Origin: Palsa-147 sp036513895
GTDB taxonomy: Bacteria > Acidobacteriota > Terriglobia > Acidiferrales > UBA7541
DNA: 64,000 bases
NCBI GenBank assembly: GCA_036513895.1
Contig: DATBYF010000013.1
Coordinates: 1-64,000, forward strand
Direction of reading: 5' to 3'
In this document: positions 54,938 to 63,514 of the stretch, piece by piece
Layout of the letters: every line of letters begins with the position of its first letter
Position numbering within the stretch: the first letter of the stretch is position 1
Notes under the pieces: model-generated
Told to the model about the DNA's origin: nothing
Database searches by the model: none
Seen by the model: the letters and a program-made list of their open reading frames with translations, nothing else
Made by a program: the position numbers and the translations under genes

Positions 54938-57454
54938 ATGCTTTCAACCACCGACGCGAAGACTCTAGCCCGAAACTTGGAGCTTAACCGCGTCGTTCTC
55001 TTTGCGGGCGCGGGATTTTCTGTAGATGCCGAGAACTCATTTAACGAATCGCTCCCGCTATCGCCCGAATTAGCTAAGCGACTTTGGAGTTTTTTGTACG
55101 CTGAGCCGTATGATGGAAAAACGCCGCTGAAGACTCTTTACGAGGCTGCGCTTACTCACAAGAGAGGTAAGGGGGCTCTGCGGGATTTTCTACGCACGCA
55201 GCTCCACGTTGTCAGCTTCGCCGCCTGGTACAAGCTGATTCCGCTCTGGTATTGGTTCAGAATATACACGACGAATATCGATGATTTGTTTGAGCGAGTC
55301 TACGACGCCGCGGGAGTGCCTGGCCTACAGAAAATTGTTGCTCCTGGCCAATACCGAGAGCGCGACGCTTTTCTAAGAACTCTTCAGTTCGTGAAACTGC
55401 ACGAATGCGTGAACGATGACGCACAGGACTTGACGTTCGGCCGCAGTGATTATGGAAATCGTGCGTCGCTTCTCGACGTCTGGTACATGCATTTCGTCCA
55501 GGACTATTCGACGATGAATACGGTTTTCATCGGGACTAATTTGGACGAATCGTTATTTTGGCAATACATTGAAATAAGGAAACAAAGAGACCGAGATGCT
55601 CCCGAGCGTCGCCCAAAGTCTTTCCTCGTTTCAACTGGGATTTCAAAGCCGATGGAAGAAGTGCTCGAAAGGTACAACATAGTTGCTGTCAGGGCGACGG
55701 GCCAGCAGTTTTTTGATTGGCTCAGGACGAACTGTCAACCGCACAAGCGAGAAGACGTACTGCGCGCCGTCGACCCAACTCTGGAGCCTGCACTCCGAGC
55801 TGCCGAGGAGGGAATGCCAGCAGCGAATGTGAGTTTGGCGGAGTACTTCTACTCGGTTTTTAAAGCGCCCTCGTTGCTGTCGCGACGAGGAAGACGGTCT
55901 TTATTTCTCTTAGGCAGTCCTCCTACGTGGGAAGATATTGCGGAAGGACTCGATGCGCACAGACAAGTCAGCGATGACTTAAGGGCCAAGCTGCGGACTG
56001 CGATGGAACATGGCGAGCCTGATTTCTTTGTCATCTCGGCAGCAGCAGGCAATGGCAAATCGACTCTTGCAAAGCGGGCTGCAGTACAGTTGATTGCTGA
56101 TGGATACAACGTCCTTTTCTCCGAAGGAGAGTCACGACCTGATGCCGAGAAACTAGCCCAATACGTCAGAGTCCTTGACCGCCGATTGCTTCTCATCTTC
56201 GACCACGCGGGTTGGGACCTTCGGGAAATCGCGGAATTTTACGAAAAGACGAGAGATTTAGAGCATAAACCAATCATTGTTGTTGTAGCGAGGTCGAATG
56301 ATTTTCTGCGCTTCAAGTATCACCTTGCGAAGGTGACTCGAATCGACCGATTCAGAGTTCCGCTTCTTACTGACCCAGACATCGGGGCGCTGTTGGAAGT
56401 GTTGGAAAAGAACAAATTACTCGGGGAGCTACGCCGACTGAATCCAGAACAACGATTTGAAGTGTTTCGGAACAGGGCGCGTAAGCAGATTCTAGTCGCC
56501 ATGCGGGAGGCAACAACGGGCCGAGGCTTCGATGAAATAATTACAAACGAGTTCGCAACGATAGAACCCTTGAACGCGAAATTGTTGTACTTAGTCGCTG
56601 CTATTCCTTCTGTCGAGAACTACGGCATCGCCTTCGCGCAAATGATTACCGCGATGCAGCTTCCAGCGAATGAAACGCTCACTCTCGCTGTTGACAATTT
56701 GGCCGACATCCTAGTCCCAAAGGAAGGCGAGGCGGGTCATTTCGTCATCAGGCATCCCATCATCGCGCATTTCGTTGTCGAGAATGTGGCTCCGAGAGAG
56801 ATTCTGGCGCAGGCGACAATAAGCTTTCTTAGGGCAATTTCTACGGTTCTCCCGGCTCCAGGACGTGCCCGACGCGCCAGTCGCGCGTTTGGCGTTTACC
56901 GGAACACCATCAATCACAATAGGATGAAGTCCTTATTCCCAGGCAGATATGAGTTAGTTGCCGGCATCTACGAAGGAATCAAAGACTTGTTTTCGGATGA
57001 GGGGCACTACTGGCTCCAGTACGGTACGTATGAATTGATTATGGGTGATTCATTGGACAAAGCGGAAAATTACATCAGTCAGGCCGCTGCTCTTATGCCC
57101 ACTTCAAACCAGGTAACAACTGCCACGGCCCATCTGCTCATGAAGAAGGCAGTTAGTGCACCCACTTTGGCCTCGGCCGAATCTCTGATGCAAGAGGCTA
57201 CCAGAATACTGCGTGCACAAATGGCGGCAATTGAAACAATTCAGGTCCACCCGTATCACATTTTCGGAACTCAGATGCTGTCTTACATCCGCACATGGAT
57301 TCCTCAGCGAGAGCGGGCTGAGAAGTACAATTCATTGCACGAGGAGCTTCGACGCTCCATCCCTATTTATCTCCGAAGTGATTTCGACCTGCGACAGCTG
57401 CTTGAAGCGATAAAGCGAGCAGAGTTAAATACTGCGATAAGCGGAAACAGTTAA
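54938..57454 (+). CDS. SIR2-domain STAND-like NTPase, probable anti-phage NADase
   Basis: An 838-residue protein. SIR2-like domain: GAGFS (24-28), TTNIDDLFER (111-120), the His in KLHECV (H155) and FIGTNLDES (197-205). A P-loop NTPase follows with Walker A SAAAGNGKST (about 367-376) and Walker B-like LLLIFDHAG. The C-terminal 300 residues are helical (repeat-like, LMKKAVSAPTLASAESLMQ). The plan SIR2-STAND-helical sensor is that of the Avs5/DSR type, where phage protein sensing activates NAD+ depletion. The ATG at 54938 has GGGAAG upstream. No membrane segment. Confidence 0.85.
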   Translation: MLSTTDAKTLARNLELNRVVLFAGAGFSVDAENSFNESLPLSPELAKRLWSFLYAEPYDGKTPLKTLYEAALTHKRGKGALRDFLRTQLHVVSFAAWYKLIPLWYWFRIYTTNIDDLFERVYDAAGVPGLQKIVAPGQYRERDAFLRTLQFVKLHECVNDDAQDLTFGRSDYGNRASLLDVWYMHFVQDYSTMNTVFIGTNLDESLFWQYIEIRKQRDRDAPERRPKSFLVSTGISKPMEEVLERYNIVAVRATGQQFFDWLRTNCQPHKREDVLRAVDPTLEPALRAAEEGMPAANVSLAEYFYSVFKAPSLLSRRGRRSLFLLGSPPTWEDIAEGLDAHRQVSDDLRAKLRTAMEHGEPDFFVISAAAGNGKSTLAKRAAVQLIADGYNVLFSEGESRPDAEKLAQYVRVLDRRLLLIFDHAGWDLREIAEFYEKTRDLEHKPIIVVVARSNDFLRFKYHLAKVTRIDRFRVPLLTDPDIGALLEVLEKNKLLGELRRLNPEQRFEVFRNRARKQILVAMREATTGRGFDEIITNEFATIEPLNAKLLYLVAAIPSVENYGIAFAQMITAMQLPANETLTLAVDNLADILVPKEGEAGHFVIRHPIIAHFVVENVAPREILAQATISFLRAISTVLPAPGRARRASRAFGVYRNTINHNRMKSLFPGRYELVAGIYEGIKDLFSDEGHYWLQYGTYELIMGDSLDKAENYISQAAALMPTSNQVTTATAHLLMKKAVSAPTLASAESLMQEATRILRAQMAAIETIQVHPYHIFGTQMLSYIRTWIPQRERAEKYNSLHEELRRSIPIYLRSDFDLRQLLEAIKRAELNTAISGNS

Positions 57455-57867
57455 CTCCGCACGCGAAAATTGGGTCAACCAGTGTCACTTTCTGCCTTTC
57501 GTGAGCGCCATCCCCCTAACGTTGCGCCGGTCCCGCAGGTCCGTCAAAGGGCAGCCGAGTTTGGTCAAAAAGACTACAGAAGCCTCCGAACCAGCAGTCC
57601 GCGCCTAAAGGCCATGCCCAGCCGTCAAAAGACGCTCTGGCAACGCGGCCAACCACGTCATCTGGGCTGAAGACACGCAGTGGATACCGAAAATAGAGCT
57701 AGCGGATGGGCCCAAAATTTTCTGGGTCGAATACTTAGGCCACACGCCAACTTCGCGATGCTCAGAAAGCTGACGTTCCGTTCATCGCGTTCTACGGCTC
57801 CGATGCATTCCCGGTGCGCGTCGGCCAATTCTGTCAGTTTTCCTGAGAGAGCCTACGTTTTATCGGC
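57455..57867. other. Intergenic stretch with a diverged repeat
   Basis: No supported gene. Positions 57561-57591 match 63154-63184 at 26 of 31 bases, and both lie just behind a defence gene. Possibly a relic of one duplicated 3' end. Confidence 0.4.
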
Positions 57868-58089
57868 TCAGGCTCCGAGTCCCCGAACCAGCCTGTCCAC
57901 AGGAATCTTGAAGACCTGTCCAATGCGGAGGAGGGTGCTGACGGTGATTGGCCGTCCAGCCTCAATTTGCTGCCAATGTCGCGCTGAGAAGCCGAAGGAA
58001 ATCATGTCCTCCTGGCTATAACCACGCTTTCGGCGCAGGTTCTTGATTCTCAAACCGAGCGCGCGGAAGAATCTTTCTTGATTTCCCAC
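57868..58089 (-). CDS. Small XRE-family regulator
   Basis: A 73-residue single HTH protein (LGLRIKNLRRKRGYSQEDM, then SARHWQQIEAGRPITVSTLL). It begins with GTG at 58089. It resembles the controller-type regulators found beside restriction genes; its target is unknown. It is divergent from the PD-(D/E)XK gene at 58296, with 206 nt between, and may control that gene or the SIR2 gene. Confidence 0.8.
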   Translation of the reverse strand: MGNQERFFRALGLRIKNLRRKRGYSQEDMISFGFSARHWQQIEAGRPITVSTLLRIGQVFKIPVDRLVRGLGA

Positions 58090-58295
58090 GCACTAGTTTG
58101 TAGAGTCCCACGAGCAGAAACACCACGAGCAGATTAGCTTGGCTTATCAGGACGGTTAGTTTCGTGAGCGATTTGAAGGTGCATTTCCCTCCTTGATGGC
58201 TGAGTGTGTCTCTGCAGCATTCGCGCTTAGGCAATGATATTCGCGCGCAATCCGAGACGCTAAGGTGGAGACCTCACGACGCCAAAGGAGTGTCG

Positions 58296-59570
58296 ATGTC
58301 CGACCGTCAGTATGCCGCACCGCTGGTCATCCGAGGTCTGACCGAGGAGAGAAGTTCCGGAGAAACTTCTCGTCTGAGACGCATACGACTCCAAGGGAAC
58401 GAGAAGGGCTCCTATCCTCAATTCAGCGAGGAATGGTTTCAAGAGCTGCTCTATAGATTTCCCAGCCTACTCCCCGCCGCGGAAGTAGAACCCGCCTTTG
58501 AATCTCTCGAAGCAGTTGCGAAGGAACTACCAGTGGCGGGCAAATATGTGGACCTTCTTTTCGTGAACGCAGACGGCTGCATCGCACTGGTCGAGACCAA
58601 GCTCATGCGGAATCCCGAAGCGAGGCGAGAGGTGATTGCCCAAGCTATCGATTACGCGTGCGAGATGTCTGGATGGACGTATGCACAACTGGCTCAAGCC
58701 GTCAAGAAAGCTAGCAAATCCTCAGAGGAAGACCCTCTCCTACACATCGTGCGTCGGGATGCTGAGGGTTCGTTCAACGAGAATGAATTCATTGAGAACA
58801 TCACCAGAAATCTCCGAAAGGGCCGCTTCCTACTTCTGGTCGTGGGGGATGACGTCAGCGCAGAAGCGGAGCGAATGGCGGACTACATTCAGCGCACGCC
58901 GCACCTGCACTTTACACTCGGCCTTGTGGAACTTGCACTATTCCACGAGAAAGAGGGAAACATCGACCCTCTGTTCATTCAACCGCGCATCGTTGCGAAG
59001 ACTGAGCTCCAACCTCGAATCGTCATCGAAATCGCGCTTGCGGATGGACTTCAAATGAAATCCCAAATCAGGCAAGAATCCCCAACCCCCGCAACGCGGA
59101 GCACTATCTCCGTTGAAAGTTTTTTTGAGCAACTCAAGAAAACATCCCTGAGAGCCTCCGAGGTTGCGGAATGGGCACTGGAACGTGCGGCGGAACACCA
59201 GCTTACGATTGATTGGGGAGCGGTAGGACCGTCGCTAAAGTATTTTGAAGAGTCAAGCGTAGCCGCGTTCAATTTTGGGCAGCTTCGGAAGGACGGCGGA
59301 CTCAGCACGTCTCACCTGCTACCCAAGTTTGTGAAGCTCGGATTACCAACGGATATCGCTGTAAGTTATCTCGACGATATCATTGGCCTCGTACCCGGCT
59401 CGTACCGCAAAGACTTCCCATACGAGCACGACATAAGAACCCAGGTAGTGCTTTACGGCAAGGATGGTGATTGGCTTCCTCTGGAAAAGCTCGCTCCGGG
59501 TAAGGAGCAATGGTTCGAAGCGATAGACAAGGCAATCCAAGGAATCAGAAAAGTTCGCGACGAGAGCTGA
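58296..59570 (+). CDS. PD-(D/E)XK (NucS/DUF91-like) protein
   Basis: A 424-residue protein. Residues 45-120 hold a nuclease-like core: E50 in WFQELLYRFP, D86 in KYVDLLFV, E100-T-K102 in ALVETKLMRN and then the Q/Y helix EVIAQAIDYA, the arrangement of NucS and other PD-(D/E)XK repair/restriction proteins. The C-terminal part (about 270-424) is of unknown fold. AAAGGAG is 6 nt before the ATG at 58296; a longer frame from 58206 is rejected. Role in defence is inferred from the neighbours. Confidence 0.72.
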   Translation: MSDRQYAAPLVIRGLTEERSSGETSRLRRIRLQGNEKGSYPQFSEEWFQELLYRFPSLLPAAEVEPAFESLEAVAKELPVAGKYVDLLFVNADGCIALVETKLMRNPEARREVIAQAIDYACEMSGWTYAQLAQAVKKASKSSEEDPLLHIVRRDAEGSFNENEFIENITRNLRKGRFLLLVVGDDVSAEAERMADYIQRTPHLHFTLGLVELALFHEKEGNIDPLFIQPRIVAKTELQPRIVIEIALADGLQMKSQIRQESPTPATRSTISVESFFEQLKKTSLRASEVAEWALERAAEHQLTIDWGAVGPSLKYFEESSVAAFNFGQLRKDGGLSTSHLLPKFVKLGLPTDIAVSYLDDIIGLVPGSYRKDFPYEHDIRTQVVLYGKDGDWLPLEKLAPGKEQWFEAIDKAIQGIRKVRDES

Positions 59571-59635
59571 CTGGTTCGCGTGGATTCAGTACCATCCGCC
59601 GCCAAATCCAGCCCCACAGATTTTTGATTTTATTC

Positions 59636-60079
59636 TCAGTCGGCTCGTGCGCCTCGCGCTTTCGGGTGCCAGAAGACTCCGAGAATCCAACCCTCAATCT
59701 CGGCCGTCTTGCGCTCATGCGGTTCAAGTTCAGGGCAGAAGAACTTTTCGAGGCTGCCATCACCGTCCGCCCTCTGCAACCATTTGGCGATAGCGAAGGC
59801 GTCTTGCTGGTCGGGCCTTCGTCCTGCGCTTGGAAAAGTCCTGCTCCAGAGCGCAGGGTAGACCTCCGCCACAACCGAGCGATTGGGCGGCATGCTCCAA
59901 CCGTCCAATAGCCAGAAGTGCACGTGGTCTATGGCGCGTTGCCGGATGTAGTGCAGCCACGGGATTCCTGCGTGCGTGGACTTCGCCACCGACCCCTTCA
60001 CGTCGAATTGGAACACCGACTTCGCGGTACGCGCCCGAAGTTCGGTGAGACGCGCCAGCGGAAATTGCCGGGCGCGAGC
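59636..60079 (-). pseudogene. C-terminal fragment of an unknown gene
   Basis: A minus-strand frame with good protein composition (SVFQFDVKGSVAKSTHAGIP, then VVAEVYPALWSRTFP and WILGVFWHPKA). The coding-like part runs upstream past the first GTG at 60016 to about 60079, but a TAG and the lack of any start or ribosome site beyond it show that the N-terminal part is missing. I remember no function for this type of sequence. It fills the gap between two defence genes. Confidence 0.5.
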
Positions 60080-60256
60080 GGTTGTATAAGGGCTAGGTGC
60101 TTGGTTTAGCAGATTTAGCTAGAATCGAATGATTGCAGCTCGGCTGGTACGAATCTCATCCAAATCTTGCTTGACGTTCGTACCCATGTTCGAAATTGCT
60201 ATCAATTCCAGCGATGAAAGGGTGAGGGGACGGCCCTCCCCGTTCAGAGGTCAACG

Positions 60257-61039
60257 ATGAACGTCGAACCGATGTTCGTTCCTGAGCAACTCTACAACCG
60301 CAAGCGGGACGTTCACGCCCGCTTTGGCGGTCAAGAACAAGGGGGCATGATTACACCCGCCCGATATCTCATTTTGCTAGTGACAGGGAATTCAGGTCGT
60401 GTCCACGGCTGCGCAGACCACTGGTCAGAAGATAGATTGAGATTTTTCTACTTCGGCGAGGGCCAATCCGGGGATATGAAGTTTACGAAAGGTAATCTCG
60501 CGCTTCGCGACCACGTATCGGGTGGCGAAGATGTCCATCTCTTTGAAGAGGTACCTGAGAAAAGCGTGTACCTCCGATACAAGGGACAGATGGTATGCAT
60601 TGGATTTACTTTGGCCGATGCGCCAGATAATGAGCGGAACATGAGAAAGGCCATTCTGTTTGAGCTGGTGCCGCTCCACGCTTTCCAGACGACGGCGGAG
60701 GCCCCCGCACCGGAATCATCGACCGCCGAAACTGAGGAGGAATGGAGTCGCGCCTCTTTGGATGAACTCCGTCGTAAAGTTGTCGCCAATTCTGCCGAGT
60801 TCAGAACTCCAGTTGAGCGTCGTGCACTCTACAGGATGCGGAGCCGTGCCGTTCGCCTATACGTTTTGCGGCGTGCAAACGGCGTATGCGAAGGCTTCCG
60901 GAATCCGGCACCATTTGTAACTTCGGCCAGTATTCCCTACTTAGAACCACACCACATCCGTCGGCTGACGGACGGTGGTCCAGATAATCCAACGTGGGTT
61001 GTTGCGGTCTGTCCGAATAGCCACCGCAGGGCACATTAG
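60257..61039 (+). CDS. SRA-like/HNH endonuclease, decaying (premature amber stop)
   Basis: A 260-residue protein. The N-terminal half (YNRKRDVHARFGGQEQGG...FGEGQSGDMKF) resembles the base-modification reader joined to HNH in McrA-like enzymes. The C-terminal HNH has the HH pair (LEPHHIRRLTDGGPDN). The usual two zinc CxxC pairs are damaged: GVCEGF keeps one Cys and CPNSHRR has Ser for the second. The frame stops at TAG 61037-61039 right after HRRAH, but continues in phase for 24 more codons (SKDAESFNARLGQIVQELES...) to a TGA at 61112, which looks like the original tail. AGAGG is 6 nt before the ATG. Confidence 0.75.
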   Translation: MNVEPMFVPEQLYNRKRDVHARFGGQEQGGMITPARYLILLVTGNSGRVHGCADHWSEDRLRFFYFGEGQSGDMKFTKGNLALRDHVSGGEDVHLFEEVPEKSVYLRYKGQMVCIGFTLADAPDNERNMRKAILFELVPLHAFQTTAEAPAPESSTAETEEEWSRASLDELRRKVVANSAEFRTPVERRALYRMRSRAVRLYVLRRANGVCEGFRNPAPFVTSASIPYLEPHHIRRLTDGGPDNPTWVVAVCPNSHRRAH

Positions 61040-61178
61040 TCTAAGGACGCGGAGAGCTTCAACGCTAGACTCGGACAAATCGTGCAAGAGCTGGAAAGCA
61101 GAAACGCTGATTGATGTTTTCAGGTAACGTCGTGTCTTTAAGCAAGCACACCATTGCGAGAAAGAGGGGACGGACGCT

Positions 61179-62312
61179 TTGAGGAAAACCACCAAATTAA
61201 ATACAAACGCCGTAGAGGCCAAATTCAACGAGACCGCCTTTCGGTTGACTCAAGAGCGCAGTGATTTTCTGCTGGCACAGATTCTGGATTTCGTCCGTGG
61301 TCGCAAATGGATAAATCTCCAGCCGGAATATCAGCGGCGGCTTGTATGGGACGACACAAAGCGCAGTCTCTTTATCGAATCGCTTCTTCTCAACATTCCG
61401 ATACCGGCTGTTTTTTTATATGAATGGGACCTTGGGCGATACGAGGTGATGGATGGCCAGCAGCGTCTGAATTCGATTGTTGATTTCTATGGGAACGGAT
61501 TTGCTCTACGGGGGCTCGAGAAATGGGAGGAATTGAACGGACTGCGGTACAGGGAACTTCCTGAAACGCTGAAGCGAGGCTTGGACAGACGTCGAATCTC
61601 AGCGACGGTACTGCTTGTAGAACGCGTCGGCACTCTCCCTCAACAAGGAGAAATTCGGAAGCTTGTTTTTGAGAGACTGAATACTGGCGGACAGCACCTA
61701 AATCCGCAAGAGCTCCGCAACTGTTTTTACGCGGGAGCCTTTAACGACCTTCTCACAAAGCTATCTCAGGACGCGTTGTTTACCACAATTTGGCAGATTC
61801 CATCGCACGAGCAGAATGTCGACAAACGCGGGAATATCACCGCTAATCTTCGTGACAACCGACTCTACCGTCGTATGGAGGACTGTGAACTCGTTCTGCG
61901 ATTCTTCGCATTAAGGAAACGGTCGAATATCAAGGGTTCCGTTCGGTCGATGCTCGACCGGTGCATGGAAGAAAATGTGAACAGAACGGAGGCTGAACTC
62001 CTGCAACTTGAGGAGGACTTCAAAACGCGCCTTGAGCTCGCTCATGACCTGTTCGGGGATGTAGTCTTTCGATATGAAGATGAGAATGGCGACTGGCAAC
62101 TGTCGAAACCTCTCTACGACGGAGTTATGGTCGCGCTCGACCGACTGTGGTCCAAGCGTGATGTTCTAAAATCTCAGAGGAAAAGGCTCGTCCGACGCGT
62201 AGCCAAACTCCTACGACGCCGACCCGCATTTGAAGTCATCATCGGGAAACCTAATACAGCAAAAGCCGTTCTTCGGAGGGAAGAGCTCTTGACTAAAGCA
62301 ATCAGAGGGTGA
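61179..62312 (+). CDS. DUF262-domain protein (GmrS/ParB-like NTPase)
   Basis: A 377-residue protein of the DUF262 family, related to the N-terminal ParB-like domain of GmrSD type IV restriction enzymes. The signature is clear: LQPEYQRRLVWDDTKRSLFI then IESLLLNIPIPAVFL and the DGQQR motif at 92-96 (VMDGQQRLNSI). FERLNTGGQHLNPQELRN is the second family block. The DUF1524/HNH half of GmrSD is missing. It starts with TTG at 61179, supported by GAGGGG 9 nt upstream. The stop overlaps the HEPN start in GTGA. Confidence 0.9.
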   Translation: MRKTTKLNTNAVEAKFNETAFRLTQERSDFLLAQILDFVRGRKWINLQPEYQRRLVWDDTKRSLFIESLLLNIPIPAVFLYEWDLGRYEVMDGQQRLNSIVDFYGNGFALRGLEKWEELNGLRYRELPETLKRGLDRRRISATVLLVERVGTLPQQGEIRKLVFERLNTGGQHLNPQELRNCFYAGAFNDLLTKLSQDALFTTIWQIPSHEQNVDKRGNITANLRDNRLYRRMEDCELVLRFFALRKRSNIKGSVRSMLDRCMEENVNRTEAELLQLEEDFKTRLELAHDLFGDVVFRYEDENGDWQLSKPLYDGVMVALDRLWSKRDVLKSQRKRLVRRVAKLLRRRPAFEVIIGKPNTAKAVLRREELLTKAIRG

Positions 62313-63088
62313 GTGAGATGGCTCCGCTAGAGGAATTGAACACTCGTATCAGTGAACTTAAAGCGGACCTTGGGTTCGTTGCGCTGGCCGCCCAATTGCG
62401 GCCTCGGATTGGCGACGTCGTCCAATGGCAAGCGCAGGGTGCAGTTCTAGACGTCGTTCGGCAGTTTATGAACTCAAAGACGAGTAGGCCTGAGGGGGTA
62501 TATGGTCCACTTTTGGTTAGACTTCTCGCGGCCTTTGAACGCTTCGTACGCATGCTGGTCGTACGAAGCCTTGAAGAAAGAGTATCAGTGTTTAAGAAGT
62601 TTGAGGAAGTCCCTGAAGGCCTTGCCAATCGCAATTTGATTTTGACAGGAAGGGTGCTCGCCTCCATAGGAGCTCCGCGGGAACACTTGGTAATAGACAT
62701 TGAGGCTCTGATTGCCAATTTGGCGTCCTGTAAAAAAGGAAGTCAGTCGTTCAAATTCAATACAGAGGCGTTCTCAGCTACCGTCACTGGTGCGAGCCCG
62801 GCCGTTATCGACAAAGCCTTTGAGAATCTTGATGTGACCGACTGTTGGGATGGAGTTGGCGGTGACGCAGCTCTGGCTAAGCTGCTTGGTACGAGGGGGG
62901 CGCGTGCGACAGGCGAACGTACCAAAGACCGCTTGAAGGAGCTTTGGCGTTGGCGCAACCAACTCGCTCACGCCGGCGACGAAGAAATCGCGCTCACAGA
63001 GCAGCAACTTCAGGACGCAATTAGTTTCATTGTGTGTTTCAGCACTGCGCTTAGCAATGTAGTGAAGACACGTTTGGCCGGAAAGTAA
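62309..63088 (+). CDS. HEPN-domain protein coupled to DUF262 (MAE_28990-like)
   Basis: A 259-residue helical protein. The C-terminal HEPN motif R-N-x-x-x-H is RNQLAH at 216-221 (WRWRNQLAHAGDEE). The GTG start at 62309 overlaps the DUF262 stop by 4 nt; an ATG at 62318 is also possible. HEPN proteins next to DUF262 genes are known and have been proposed to form two-gene toxin or defence units, with DUF262 as sensor/regulator and HEPN as RNase. Function here is inferred. Confidence 0.85.
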   Translation: MSEMAPLEELNTRISELKADLGFVALAAQLRPRIGDVVQWQAQGAVLDVVRQFMNSKTSRPEGVYGPLLVRLLAAFERFVRMLVVRSLEERVSVFKKFEEVPEGLANRNLILTGRVLASIGAPREHLVIDIEALIANLASCKKGSQSFKFNTEAFSATVTGASPAVIDKAFENLDVTDCWDGVGGDAALAKLLGTRGARATGERTKDRLKELWRWRNQLAHAGDEEIALTEQQLQDAISFIVCFSTALSNVVKTRLAGK

Positions 63089-63514
63089 ACTGCAAAGCGT
63101 AACCCATATAACCCAACTAAGGGTTCAGTCCCTCACTGTCATCGTCCAACAGCTTAGTCAAAAAGGCTCCAGTAGCCTGCGAACTACTTGCCAGGCCCCC
63201 ACAAGCCTCGTTCCCTCGTCCGGGCGTCGCTGCGAGCCGTGGAAGAAATTCGACGGCGCGCTGCACTCCAACGATTTCGGTCCGCACCTGAAGACTCAGA
63301 TTCCTCCTCGATGTAATCCATGCGCCCGCTCCAGAATGATTTCTACTTGCCCCGCGGATGCTGACACGAGATTCGCAATCTCTCAGTCCGCCACCCGCGA
63401 ACATCCGGCATTACGAACTTCGAGGGCCAGCATTCAATGAAAACCCACCTCCTATTACCCATCGCATTCTAGGCCGCCAGCGTCGTTGGCCGCGCTCCGA
63501 AGCAGGCGAAGACG
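63089..63514. other. Intergenic stretch
   Basis: No convincing gene. It contains the 31-nt segment at 63154-63184 related to 57561-57591. Confidence 0.4.

Noticed and set aside
58016..58234. Small membrane-protein frame overlapping the XRE gene
   Set aside because: It overlaps the HTH coding region in another frame and has no ribosome site; the XRE protein is far better supported.
63117..63404. 95-codon minus-strand frame
   Set aside because: Arg/Ser/Gly-rich, no ribosome site, overlaps the diverged repeat.
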